A stretch of 64,000 bases of DNA from Flavobacterium anseongense. GTDB lineage: Bacteria > Bacteroidota > Bacteroidia > Flavobacteriales > Flavobacteriaceae. A program made the position numbers and the translations under genes. Location: the NCBI RefSeq assembly GCF_021608185.1, contig NZ_JAKIHN010000006.1, positions 62,001 to 126,000 of the forward strand. The letters run 5' to 3'. Below are positions 51,557-60,054 of the stretch, piece by piece. The notes beneath the pieces are model-generated. The model did not search any database. It saw nothing but the letters and a program-made list of their open reading frames with translations, and was not told the DNA's origin. Every line of letters begins with the position of its first letter. The first letter of the stretch is position 1.

Positions 51557-52585
51557 ATGAAACGATACAAAAGACAAATTACCTTACCTGAAATTGGAAT
51601 TTCAGGTCAACAAAAATTAGCTGATGCCAAAGTTCTGCTTGTTGGTGTTGGAGGTTTGGGTTGTCCTGTTTTGCAAAATTTGGCTGCAGCCGGAGTTGGA
51701 AATATCGGAATCGTTGATGGAGATATTGTGGAAGAAACCAATCTGCATCGCCAGTATTTATATAGTTTAAGCGATTGCGGAAAAAGCAAAGTAGCTGTCG
51801 CTGCTGAAGTAGTTTCGAAACAAAACCCGGATATTGATATTATTAAATATCCAACTCATTTCACCAGAAAGAATTGCTTTGAAATCGCTTCAGATTACCA
51901 AATCATTGTAGATTGTACTGATAATATCGCAACGCGCTATTTAATAAACGATGTTGCGGTAGCCAAAGGAATTCCGATGGTTTATGCTTCGATTCATAAA
52001 TTTGAAGGTCAGCTTTCAGTTTTTAATTATAAAAACGGACCAACTTATCGTTGTTTGTTTCCCGAAGACGATCGATTAGAAGCTATTCAAAATTGTAATG
52101 ATTCCGGAGTTTTGGGAGTTTTGCCAAACGTGTTAGGGACAATGCAGGCGAATGAAGCATTGAAGATAATTCTGGAAATCGGCACTATTTTGAGTGGAAA
52201 TTTATTGTTGTATAATAGTTTAAGTAATAGTTTTCAAACTATTGAAATTCAAAAAAATACAAATTATAAAAGTCAATTTAAAATTATAGATAGCAGCATT
52301 TCTGAAGCTGATTTTTTTGCCAGTAATAATTCCATGATAATTGACATTAGAGAAGAATATGAAGAGCCAAAATTGGATTTAGAAACAGTCAAAAACGTAC
52401 CTTTGTCGGAGTTGAATAATTTTCTGAAGGATATTGATAAACATCAAAAAATAATCTTGGTTTGCCAACACGGAAATAGAAGTGAACTCGCAGTTGATTA
52501 TCTGACAAAAAAAGGATTTGCCAATGTTTTTCATTTGCAAAACGGAATAGAATCTTTAGCAAAAATGAGTAATGACAACAGATAG
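51557..52585 (+). CDS. moeB: MoeB/ThiF-type adenylyltransferase with rhodanese domain
   Basis: 342 residues. The E1-like domain has GVGGLGCPVLQNLAAAG, DGDIVEETNLHRQ and DCTDNIATRY. A C-terminal rhodanese domain (about 245-340) with active Cys303 in LVCQHGNRS could deliver the sulfur itself, as in MOCS3. The zinc-binding cysteine pairs of E. coli MoeB are absent: Thr163 precedes YRC166, and no CxxC occurs near 235. It overlaps moaE by 14 bases. Confidence 0.9.
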   Translation: MKRYKRQITLPEIGISGQQKLADAKVLLVGVGGLGCPVLQNLAAAGVGNIGIVDGDIVEETNLHRQYLYSLSDCGKSKVAVAAEVVSKQNPDIDIIKYPTHFTRKNCFEIASDYQIIVDCTDNIATRYLINDVAVAKGIPMVYASIHKFEGQLSVFNYKNGPTYRCLFPEDDRLEAIQNCNDSGVLGVLPNVLGTMQANEALKIILEIGTILSGNLLLYNSLSNSFQTIEIQKNTNYKSQFKIIDSSISEADFFASNNSMIIDIREEYEEPKLDLETVKNVPLSELNNFLKDIDKHQKIILVCQHGNRSELAVDYLTKKGFANVFHLQNGIESLAKMSNDNR

Positions 52586-53018
52586 ACCTAAAAAAACAAC
52601 CTTCATTCAAGGTGCTATTTCTTCTGAATTCATTGGAAATTCAATAGCGAAGCACCAAAGCAAGACGACTATTGGCGCTCACAATATTTTCCTCGGGCAA
52701 GTTCGTGCAGATGGGATTGATGGAAAAACAATTGCCGCTATTGAGTATTCGGCTTACGAAGAAATGGCTGAGCAGAGTTTTTATGAAATTCGTGAAGCAG
52801 CTTTCGCCAAATACAACTTAACCTGTATGCATATTTATCATAGTTTAGGAAGCGTAAAAACAGGCGAAATTTGCCTGTTTGTCTTTGTTTCTGCACCAAG
52901 AAGAAAAGTAGTTTTTGAGGCAATTGAATTTTTGGTAGAGGAAATCAAGCAGAAAGTTCCAATATTTGGAAAAGAAATCTTTGAAGATCAAACCTATACC
53001 TGGAAAAAAAACACTTAA
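52572..53018 (+). CDS. moaE: Molybdopterin synthase catalytic subunit MoaE
   Basis: 148 residues. GAHNIFLGQVRAD near the start, the YSAYEEMAE segment, HSLGSVKTGE and the catalytic region APRRKVVFEAIEFLVEEIKQ with KVPIFGKEIFED. With MoaD it converts cPMP to molybdopterin. Overlaps moeB; moaCB starts two bases after its stop. Confidence 0.94.
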   Translation: MTTDRPKKTTFIQGAISSEFIGNSIAKHQSKTTIGAHNIFLGQVRADGIDGKTIAAIEYSAYEEMAEQSFYEIREAAFAKYNLTCMHIYHSLGSVKTGEICLFVFVSAPRRKVVFEAIEFLVEEIKQKVPIFGKEIFEDQTYTWKKNT

Positions 53019-53019
53019 A

Positions 53020-53934
53020 ATGGTCGATATCACACATAAAATCACAACGCTAAGAATTGCAACAGCTCAGGCTATTGTTAAGGTTGGCTCGGCAGAAACC
53101 ATTCAGGCAATTTTAGACAAAAAAGTACCAAAAGGCGATGTGCTGGAAGTTTCCAGAACGGCAGGTTTATTTGCTGTTAAAAACACCTCAAGTGTAATTC
53201 CCGATTGTCATCCAATACCAATCGAATATACAGCGGTTCAGTTTGAATGCTTGAAAGAAAGCATCAAAATAGAAGTTACCGTAAAAACGATTTACAAAAC
53301 AGGTGTTGAGGTCGAAGCCATGCATGGCGCGTCAATTGCAGCATTGACGATGTATGATATGTTGAAACCTATTGATAAAAATGTTGAAATTTCAACCGTA
53401 AAATTGCTTCACAAAAAAGGAGGGAAATCAGATTATAGCGTCAAAGAAAATCTTAATCTGAATATGGCTGTTTTAGTCTGTTCCGACAGCGTTTCATCTG
53501 GAAAAAAGAAAGACAGCGCAGGCAAAATCATTACCGAAAAGCTAGAGAAATTTGGACTTACGATTTCCAACTACGATATCATTCCTGATGAAATAAGCGA
53601 AATCCAAAAAACAGTAAATCAGCTTTGCAAAATGAAAGCAGATTTAATTATCCTAACCGGCGGAACGGGTTTGTCTAAAAGAGATAATACTCCGGAAGCC
53701 ATTATTCCTTTGATAGACAGAAGAATTCCTGGAATAGAAGAAGCCATTCGCTCCTACGGACAGGAACGTACGCCATTTGCCATGTTGTCCAGAAGTGTTG
53801 TTGGTTTCAAAGGCAATACGTTGCTTATGGCTTTGCCTGGCTCAACTAATGGCGCAGCAGAGTCTATAGATGCTGTTTTTCCGTCTGTATTGCATTTATT
53901 TCAATTGTTGAACGGATTTGATCATGGAAGGTAA
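53020..53934 (+). CDS. moaCB: Bifunctional cyclic pyranopterin monophosphate synthase / MoaB-MogA-type protein
   Basis: 304 residues from the ATG at 53020 (MVDITHKITTLRIATA). The MoaC domain (1-150) has PDCHPIPIEYTAV and VEAMHGASIAALTMYDM. The MoaB/MogA domain (about 155-304) has CSDSVSSGKKKDSAGK, LILTGGTGLSKRDNTPEA and ALPGSTNGAAES. It thus joins the second step of Moco synthesis with molybdopterin adenylation. It overlaps moaA by 11 bases. Confidence 0.94.
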   Translation: MVDITHKITTLRIATAQAIVKVGSAETIQAILDKKVPKGDVLEVSRTAGLFAVKNTSSVIPDCHPIPIEYTAVQFECLKESIKIEVTVKTIYKTGVEVEAMHGASIAALTMYDMLKPIDKNVEISTVKLLHKKGGKSDYSVKENLNLNMAVLVCSDSVSSGKKKDSAGKIITEKLEKFGLTISNYDIIPDEISEIQKTVNQLCKMKADLIILTGGTGLSKRDNTPEAIIPLIDRRIPGIEEAIRSYGQERTPFAMLSRSVVGFKGNTLLMALPGSTNGAAESIDAVFPSVLHLFQLLNGFDHGR

Positions 53935-54928
53935 AAATCTTTTGCAGGATGCGTTTGAGCGCAAACACGACTATTTGCGTATTTCAATTACTGAACATTG
54001 CAACTTGCGATGTACTTATTGCATGCCCGAAGACGGAATAAAGCTCACGCCCAAGGCACATTTAATGACAGCAGATGAAATTGTCTCTATAGCGCAAACC
54101 TTTGTCAATCTTGGCGTAACAAAGATTCGATTAACTGGTGGTGAGCCTTTGGTTCGAAAAGATGCAAAGGATATTATTTTGCGATTAGGTAAACTTGAAG
54201 TAAATTTATCCATAACAACTAACGGAATTTTAGTTGACAGATTCATCGAAACGTTTAAAGAAGCCGGAATTAAAACGGTAAACATCAGCATTGACAGTTT
54301 GGTAAAAGACAAGTTTAACTTAATTACCCGACGTGAATATTTTGATGTCGTTCAGAAAAATATCGATTTGTTATTACTGAAGAAATTTAATGTTAAACTT
54401 AATGTAGTTTTAATTAAGTCGTTTAATGACAATGAAATACTTGATTTTATTTCAATAACAAAAAATAAAAATATCCAAATTCGTTTTATCGAATTCATGC
54501 CTTTCAGCGGCAACCAATGGGACAAATCAAAATTGGTTTCCTATGCCGAAATCATGGAAACAATTCAGTCAGAATATAAACTTAGTGAGATTGAACGTTT
54601 ACAGGACGCACCAAATGATACCGCAAAAAATTTCAAAATAAGTTCTCATTTAGGAAGCTTTGCCATCATCAGTTCAGTTACCAATCCGTTTTGCAGCACT
54701 TGCAACCGTATTCGTTTAACGGCCGACGGAAAGCTAAAAAACTGTTTATTCTCCAACTCTGAAACACCATTGCTCGAAACGTTACGCACAGGCGAATCTA
54801 TCATTCCGTTAATCAAACAAAACCTGCTTTCCAAAAAAGCTGTACGCGCTGGAATGGATGATGATCTAAAATTCCAAAATCCGGAACTGTTTTCTCAAAA
54901 CAGAAGCATGATTGCCATTGGAGGATAG
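53924..54928 (+). CDS. moaA: GTP 3',8-cyclase MoaA
   Basis: 334 residues from the ATG at 53924. Radical-SAM cluster cysteines in CNLRCTYCMPEDG. The C-terminal second [4Fe-4S] site is CSTCNRIRLTADGKLKNC. KIRLTGGEPLVRKD binds SAM, and the terminal Gly-Gly (AIGG) is the conserved catalytic tail. It starts Moco synthesis from GTP. Last gene of the operon; a degenerate repeat begins one base after its stop. Confidence 0.96.
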   Translation: MEGKNLLQDAFERKHDYLRISITEHCNLRCTYCMPEDGIKLTPKAHLMTADEIVSIAQTFVNLGVTKIRLTGGEPLVRKDAKDIILRLGKLEVNLSITTNGILVDRFIETFKEAGIKTVNISIDSLVKDKFNLITRREYFDVVQKNIDLLLLKKFNVKLNVVLIKSFNDNEILDFISITKNKNIQIRFIEFMPFSGNQWDKSKLVSYAEIMETIQSEYKLSEIERLQDAPNDTAKNFKISSHLGSFAIISSVTNPFCSTCNRIRLTADGKLKNCLFSNSETPLLETLRTGESIIPLIKQNLLSKKAVRAGMDDDLKFQNPELFSQNRSMIAIGG

Positions 54929-54929
54929 A

Positions 54930-54968
54930 CTTACTTCGTACTTCTAATTTCGTACATCGTACTTACAT
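54930..54968. repeat. Degenerate tandem repeat (unit about TTCGTACTT)
   Basis: Words cttacttcgtactt, ctaatttcgtaca, tcgtactta repeat imperfectly directly after the moaA stop. No other feature is seen in 54969-55083 except A/T-rich leader sequence of the aquaporin gene. Confidence 0.6.
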
Positions 54969-55083
54969 AATTAGTTCAGAACCTTGTTGATAAGTTTGCT
55001 TCAACTCATTTTTTACCAAGTAATTTCCTTTATAATTTTAGTTAACTAACCAATCGTGTTTTTCACGACTTAAAACTAAATTT

Positions 55084-55785
55084 ATGAAAAAATTATTCGC
55101 AGAATTTTTTGGTACGTACTGGCTTGTCTTTGGCGGTTGCGGAAGCGCCTTGTTTGCAGCCGGAATTCCTGATTTAGGAATCGGATTTGCCGGTGTTTCT
55201 TTAGCCTTTGGATTAACTGTTTTGACAATGGCTTATGCTGTGGGTCATATTTCAGGAGGTCATTTCAATCCGGCTGTTTCATTCGGACTTTGGGCTGGAG
55301 GAAGATTTTCAGCAAAAGAATTGTTGCCTTACATTGTTGCTCAATGTGCCGGAGCGATTGCAGCCGCAGGAACACTTTTCTTCATCTGGTCCGGAAAATC
55401 CGGAAATGTTATCGACAATACCAAAGCCGGTGCTTTTGCCTCTAACGGTTTTGACGCTTTTTCTCCCGATGGCTATTCAATGATTTCCTGCTTTGCGGCC
55501 GAATTCGTTTTAACAGCATTCTTTTTACTTATAATTTTGGGAGCAACCGATAAATTTGCCAACGGAAAATTTGCCGGAGTTGCAATTGGTTTGGGCTTAA
55601 CATTAATTCACTTAGTAAGTATTCCAATCACAAATACCTCTGTAAATCCGGCTCGTTCGTTGTCACAGGCTGTTTTTGCTGGTGGTGAACCATTAAATCA
55701 GGTTTGGTTGTTTTGGGTTGCACCAATTGCCGGAGCACTAGTTGGTGGTTTTATCTATAAAATGTTATTGCAAAAATCAGAATAA
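55084..55785 (+). CDS. aqpZ: Aquaporin Z-type water channel
   Basis: 233 residues, six membrane helices and the two half-helix NPA motifs [11 protein letters not shown] and [12 protein letters not shown]. The second NPA is followed by Arg of the selectivity filter. The first selectivity positions and the lack of a glycerol-facilitator Asp suggest a water channel. Monocistronic, closed by a hairpin. Confidence 0.93.
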   Translation: MKKLFAEFFGTYWLVFGGCGSALFAAGIPDLGIGFAGVSLAFGLTVLTMAYAVGHISGGHFNPAVSFGLWAGGRFSAKELLPYIVAQCAGAIAAAGTLFFIWSGKSGNVIDNTKAGAFASNGFDAFSPDGYSMISCFAAEFVLTAFFLLIILGATDKFANGKFAGVAIGLGLTLIHLVSIPITNTSVNPARSLSQAVFAGGEPLNQVWLFWVAPIAGALVGGFIYKMLLQKSE

Positions 55786-55808
55786 ACCAATCAATAACTA
55801 TTTTAAGT

Positions 55809-55838
55809 AAAAACGATGGAGTAATCTGTCGTTTTTTT
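55809..55838 (+). terminator. Terminator after aqpZ
   Basis: Stem AAAAACGA/TCGTTTTT with 12-nt loop and T run. The MITE-like element begins 10 bp further on. Confidence 0.75.
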
Positions 55839-55847
55839 GTTGGAAGA

Positions 55848-56018
55848 GGGAAGCGGCAAGATGGAAGTTAAAGAAGTTGAAGCACAACCACAGCTGTTTT
55901 CAGGAAGTATTGTCCCGCTGTCCGCACTACGCGGTAGTTTGCTACCATCGGGGCTATTAATCAAGTTTTCCTGTTTTCAGGACGAATAAATCTTCCAACT
56001 TCCATCTTCCAGCTTCCC
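55848..56018. mobile_element. MITE-like element with 22-bp terminal inverted repeats
   Basis: The left end (55848-55869, starting GGGAAGC and ending GATGGAAGTT) and the complement of the right end (55997-56018) match at 20 of 22 positions. Inside, CTGTTTTCAGGA occurs twice as a direct repeat (55894-55905, 55971-55982). A GC-rich core at 55912-55954 folds around ACTAC-GCG-GTAGT within CCCG...CGGGG. There is no reading frame. Part of the end sequence recurs at 4780-4792. I recall similar cores from other flavobacterial genomes but cannot verify it here. Confidence 0.6.
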
Positions 56019-56040
56019 AACTATTTTTTACTTTTGTGCT

Positions 56041-56643
56041 ATGAATTCACTTTTCTCAAAAGAACCGTTACATTTTTCCTTGCCGGATGCCGACATTGAA
56101 TATTATCCAAATTTCTTTGAAAGCAGTACAGCGAACGAACTTTTCGAGAAACTAAAAAACGAAATTCCGTGGCAGCAGGATAACATTACAGTTTTTGGGA
56201 AAACACATCCGCAACCCAGATTAACGGCGCTTTTTGGTAATGAAGGAAAGCCATACAGCTATTCCAATATTGTGATGCAACCCAATGCATGGAATCCGTT
56301 ATTAATGTTCATCAAAAATGAAATAGAAGAAATTTGCAAAGAATATTTCACCACGGTTTTACTAAATTATTACCGCGATGGCAAAGACAGCAATGGTTGG
56401 CATGCCGATAACGAAAAGGAATTAGGAAGAAATCCGGTTATCGCTTCGGTGAGTTTTGGTGCCGAAAGATTTTTTCATTTGCAGCACAATGCCATCAAAG
56501 AACAAAAACTGAAAATCAAATTAGAACACGGAAGTCTGCTTATTATGAAAGGCACAACTCAGCATTTCTGGAAACATCAAATACCAAAAACGACTGCGGT
56601 TATTGGTCCAAGAATAAATCTCACTTTCCGGATTATCAAATAA
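56041..56643 (+). CDS. alkB: AlkB-family alpha-ketoglutarate-dependent dioxygenase
   Basis: 200 residues. The iron ligands are His and Asp in NGWHADNEKE and His in FWKHQIPK. The 2-oxoglutarate-binding Arg and the substrate Arg sit in PRINLTFRI (RxxxxxR pattern). LLNYYRDGKDSNGWH resembles the AlkBH2/3-like form. It directly repairs alkylated bases in DNA or RNA. A -7 box TACTTTTG (56029-56036) ends only four bases before the ATG. Confidence 0.9.
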   Translation: MNSLFSKEPLHFSLPDADIEYYPNFFESSTANELFEKLKNEIPWQQDNITVFGKTHPQPRLTALFGNEGKPYSYSNIVMQPNAWNPLLMFIKNEIEEICKEYFTTVLLNYYRDGKDSNGWHADNEKELGRNPVIASVSFGAERFFHLQHNAIKEQKLKIKLEHGSLLIMKGTTQHFWKHQIPKTTAVIGPRINLTFRIIK

Positions 56644-56678
56644 GTTGTTTTAGTATATTTGAACTAAATACTTTAGCA

Positions 56679-57503
56679 ATGAACGAGATAATCAATTACT
56701 TTTCCACGATTCCGTCTTCGCACCGAGCTTTGATTTTAGCTGGTGGAATTTCTTTTTTCTGGTTGGTAGAAACTGCCGTTCCGCTTTTTAAATTCAATTA
56801 TAACAAATGGCAACACGCCGGAATTAATATCTTTTTTACGATTACTACAATGATTGTTAATTTCTGTTTAGCTTTGATATTATTAAAAGCAGCTGAGTGG
56901 GCAACTCAAAATCAGTTTGGACTTTTAAACTGGTTACCCGAATTTAATATCTGGATTTATACCATCATCGGTTTGTTGCTTTTAGATTTAATTGGCGCAT
57001 ATGTAATTCATCTAATCGAGCATAAAGTCAAATTTTTATGGCGCTTTCATCTGATACATCATACTGATACATGGATAGACACGACTTCGGCCAACAGGCA
57101 TCATCCGGGCGAAAGCGTGTTACGGTTTATTTTTACAACTCTTGGTGTTTTGATTGTCGGTAGTCCAATGTGGATGGTTTTTTTATACCAAACCTTATCC
57201 GTTGTAGCGACACAATTCAATCATGCCAATATCACACTACCCAAAAAACTTGATAGAATTTTAAGTTATTTTATCGTTTCTCCCGATATGCATAAAGTCC
57301 ATCATCATTATGTTTTACCATATACCGATAGCAATTATGGTAATATTTTTTCGGTTTGGGACCGATTGTTCGGCACCTTCAAAACACTCGACAGAGAGAA
57401 ACTGGTTTACGGAGTTGATACCCATATGAAACCGGAAGAAAACAACAAACTGTCAAATTTATTGGTAATACCTTTTCAAAAAAGGCGTTCACCGAATTCT
57501 TAA
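56679..57503 (+). CDS. Sterol desaturase/fatty acid hydroxylase superfamily membrane protein
   Basis: 274 residues with four to five membrane helices. The di-iron His motifs are HLIEHKVKFLWRFHLIHH (HxxxH and HxxHH-like), NRHHPGE and MHKVHHHY. Members hydroxylate or desaturate lipids, sterols or carotenoids; without sterols here a fatty-acid or carotenoid substrate is likelier. A -7 box TATATTTG is at 56654-56661. It stands alone after alkB. Confidence 0.85.
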   Translation: MNEIINYFSTIPSSHRALILAGGISFFWLVETAVPLFKFNYNKWQHAGINIFFTITTMIVNFCLALILLKAAEWATQNQFGLLNWLPEFNIWIYTIIGLLLLDLIGAYVIHLIEHKVKFLWRFHLIHHTDTWIDTTSANRHHPGESVLRFIFTTLGVLIVGSPMWMVFLYQTLSVVATQFNHANITLPKKLDRILSYFIVSPDMHKVHHHYVLPYTDSNYGNIFSVWDRLFGTFKTLDREKLVYGVDTHMKPEENNKLSNLLVIPFQKRRSPNS

Positions 57504-57610
57504 GTTTTTAAAAAAATAATATTGAAGTTTGTAAACTAATTATTTTTTTTACTAATATTGAAATACGAATTAACCATTAACATTCATAGAATTTAAATGC
57601 TTTTACAGAA

Positions 57611-57883
57611 ATGAAAAAAAGTAGACTAGTTGAACTTGACAATGAAGAATTAGAACGAGTTGTCAGCATGGCTCAAGATGAAAGGAAACCTTTTGAAGTA
57701 ATTAAAGAGGAATTTGGACTTACAGAAAATGAAGTTACCGAATTAATGCGCAAACGATTACCCAAAGATAAATTTGAACTTTGGAAAAAGAAAGCTGCCG
57801 GAAGTAAGCCAAAACCAAAACCAATCATTGATGACTTTGATGATTTAGACAGTAAGTATTATATCAAAAATAAATTTGACTAA
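57611..57883 (+). CDS. DUF2805/TIGR03643 family small protein
   Basis: 90 residues. The family pattern is clear: LERVVSMAQDERKPFEVIKE, then FGLTENEVTELMRKRL and FELWKKKA, resembling a short helix-turn-helix. A basic stretch KPKPKP and an acidic tail follow. Function unknown, perhaps nucleic acid binding. Ends at a terminator. Confidence 0.82.
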   Translation: MKKSRLVELDNEELERVVSMAQDERKPFEVIKEEFGLTENEVTELMRKRLPKDKFELWKKKAAGSKPKPKPIIDDFDDLDSKYYIKNKFD

Positions 57884-57888
57884 TAATT

Positions 57889-57915
57889 AAACTCTTGCTT
57901 AGCGAGAGTTTTTTA
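57889..57915 (+). terminator. Terminator after DUF2805
   Basis: AAACTCTTGC/GCGAGAGTTT, TTA loop, one G-U pair, followed by TTTTATTT. Confidence 0.85.
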
Positions 57916-58015
57916 TTTAATACCATCCCTTTTAGTTAATCATATCTAAAAAAATAAAAAGGATTGTAACTAATGGTTACTTTTGGGGACATATTTCAAA
58001 AATAAATTTCTAGTA

Positions 58016-59929
58016 ATGAACAAACTAATTGTAAGTGCCATTTTTGCTTTAACTGCTTTAGGTTATACTGCAAATGCTCAAAAGAAAGCAACGGTAAAAA
58101 AACTACCTGTTAAAGAACAAGTAAAAACGAATGTAAATTTAAATCAGATACAAGCTGTTATCGATTTAAATAAAATAAAAGACGATAAGGTTAATGTTAC
58201 CATTACACCGCCAAAGTTCAGCTCTAACGAAATTGTTTTTCACTTTCCTAAAACCGTTCCGGGAACTTATTCTGCAGATAATTACGGAAAACTAGTCGAT
58301 GAATTTAAAGCGTTAGATAAAAACGGAAAAGAGTTAACCGTTACCAAAGCGGATGATAATTCATGGAAAATTTCGAATGCAAAATCGTTAGCAAAAGTTA
58401 CTTATTATGTAAACGATACTTACGATTCCGAAGTGGGGAAAGGCTTCATGAAAGAAGATATCTTTTCGCCATCAGGAACAAATATTTTAGAGGGTAAAAA
58501 TTTCATGGTAAACAACCATGCTTTTGTGGGTTATTTTGAAGACAAAACGCAACTAACCGAAATCCCATACAAACTTACCATTCTTCATCCAAAGGATCTT
58601 ACCGGTGCTACTTCTTTAGTCGATACCAATCCAAGCGATACCGAAGATACCTTTATGGCAAGCCGTTATTTTGATTTGACAGATAATCCGATTATGTATG
58701 CTAAAGCCGATATAGAAACCTTCAATGTTGACGGAATGGAGATTGTTTTTAGTGTGTATTCTCCAAATAATGTACATACGGCAAAGGAATTATTGCCAAG
58801 CTTAGAGAAAACAATGCGAGCTCAAAAAAAATTCTTGGGCTCTATCAATAACAACAAAAGATATACAGTTTTGTTATACTTATCGGATGTTGAAAAAAAT
58901 GACGCTAAAGGTTTCGGAGCATTAGAACACCATACATCAACTACAGTGGTTTTCCCTGAAGCAATGGATGCAGCATCATTGGAAGAGCAAATGAAAGATG
59001 TAGTTTCGCACGAGTTTTTTCACATCGTAACGCCACTTTCTATTCATTCAAAAGAAATTCATGATTTTGATTACAGCAACCCAAAAATGTCAAAACATTT
59101 ATGGATGTACGAAGGTGTAACCGAATATTTTGCCAATTTATTCCAGGTAAATCAAGGCTTAATTGATGCTGACGAGTTTTACCAAAGAATGGTTGAAAAA
59201 ATTAGTCGAGCTGCTACATTAAACGATACCATGCCATTTACCGAAATGAGCGCCAATGTTTTGGTTGAACCTTATAAAGACCAGTACTTAAATGTTTACG
59301 AAAAAGGAGCCTTAATCGGAATGTGTATAGATATTATCATCCGTGAACAAAGCGGCGGACAAAAAGGAATTTTAAGTCTGATGAAAGATTTATCAAATCT
59401 GTATGGTGTTGATAAATCATTTGATGATGAAGAACTTTTTGGTAAAATAACCAAGTTGACTTATCCTGAAGTAGGAGCGTTTTTGAATACTTACGTTGCC
59501 GGAAAAACACCAATTCCGTATGATGAGTATTTTGCTAAAGTAGGTGTTACCAAAGCTAAAGTTCAGGTAGAAGCTAATCCGTTTTTGAAAGATCAAAAAA
59601 TACCATTCATAACCGTGAATCCTTCTACAAAAGAAATCATGGTAGTTCCCGGCGGACAGTTAAATAGTTTTATGAATACTTTAGGGTTAAAAGGAGGTGA
59701 TATTATCACATCATTTAACGACAAACCATATAATCTTGATAATATTTACGACCTTATAATGGTAAGCCAAGGTTGGAAAACAGATGATGCTATCAGCGTT
59801 AAAATTAAAAGAAACGGTGTAGAACAAACCATCACCGGAAAAGTAAAATTAGATTTTGATGAAGTCGAAGGATATACATTTACAGACGAATCAAAAAAAG
59901 CAATAAATAAATATTGGTTAAAGGGATAA
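58016..59929 (+). CDS. M61 family glycyl aminopeptidase-like metallopeptidase
   Basis: 637 residues from the ATG at 58016. Signal peptide MNKLIVSAIFALTALGYTA ending NAQ. The zinc site is HEFFH in VVSHEFFHIVTPLSI, with the third ligand Glu in YEGVTEYFANL. An N-terminal beta domain (about 40-220) and a C-terminal PDZ domain (about 540-620; GLKGGDIITSFNDKPY) complete the M61 arrangement. A periplasmic peptidase acting on N-terminal Gly or Ala. A -7 box TACTTTTG is at 57978-57985. Confidence 0.92.
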   Translation: MNKLIVSAIFALTALGYTANAQKKATVKKLPVKEQVKTNVNLNQIQAVIDLNKIKDDKVNVTITPPKFSSNEIVFHFPKTVPGTYSADNYGKLVDEFKALDKNGKELTVTKADDNSWKISNAKSLAKVTYYVNDTYDSEVGKGFMKEDIFSPSGTNILEGKNFMVNNHAFVGYFEDKTQLTEIPYKLTILHPKDLTGATSLVDTNPSDTEDTFMASRYFDLTDNPIMYAKADIETFNVDGMEIVFSVYSPNNVHTAKELLPSLEKTMRAQKKFLGSINNNKRYTVLLYLSDVEKNDAKGFGALEHHTSTTVVFPEAMDAASLEEQMKDVVSHEFFHIVTPLSIHSKEIHDFDYSNPKMSKHLWMYEGVTEYFANLFQVNQGLIDADEFYQRMVEKISRAATLNDTMPFTEMSANVLVEPYKDQYLNVYEKGALIGMCIDIIIREQSGGQKGILSLMKDLSNLYGVDKSFDDEELFGKITKLTYPEVGAFLNTYVAGKTPIPYDEYFAKVGVTKAKVQVEANPFLKDQKIPFITVNPSTKEIMVVPGGQLNSFMNTLGLKGGDIITSFNDKPYNLDNIYDLIMVSQGWKTDDAISVKIKRNGVEQTITGKVKLDFDEVEGYTFTDESKKAINKYWLKG

Positions 59930-59967
59930 TTAACTTCGTTCCGTTCGTCTCGTCTTTAGGACGAGAC
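59930..59967. repeat. Hairpin-forming repeat after the M61 gene
   Basis: Directly after the stop: TTCGTTCCGTTCGTCTCG words lead into a perfect 8-bp dyad GTCTCGTC/GACGAGAC (59947-59967). No T tract; the true terminator is 25 bp further on. Confidence 0.6.
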
Positions 59968-59991
59968 TCGGGTCAAAATAAAAGCACTTTC

Positions 59992-60029
59992 AAATCCTCA
60001 ATTTGTTCATCAGATTGAGGATTTTTTTT
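59992..60029 (+). terminator. Terminator after the M61 gene
   Basis: AAATCCTCAAT/ATTGAGGATTT with an 11-nt loop and eight T. Confidence 0.88.
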
Positions 60030-60054
60030 AGTATTATTGCCAAAAATTTAAAAC

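Noticed and set aside
48428..54928. Recent horizontal transfer of the Moco/purine region
   Set aside because: I see no flanking integrase, insertion sequence or obvious change in base or codon use; the genes look like their neighbours.
55870..56020. Small RNA gene in the aqpZ-alkB gap
   Set aside because: The structured core could be transcribed, but no promoter box precedes it and the inverted ends fit a MITE-like element better.
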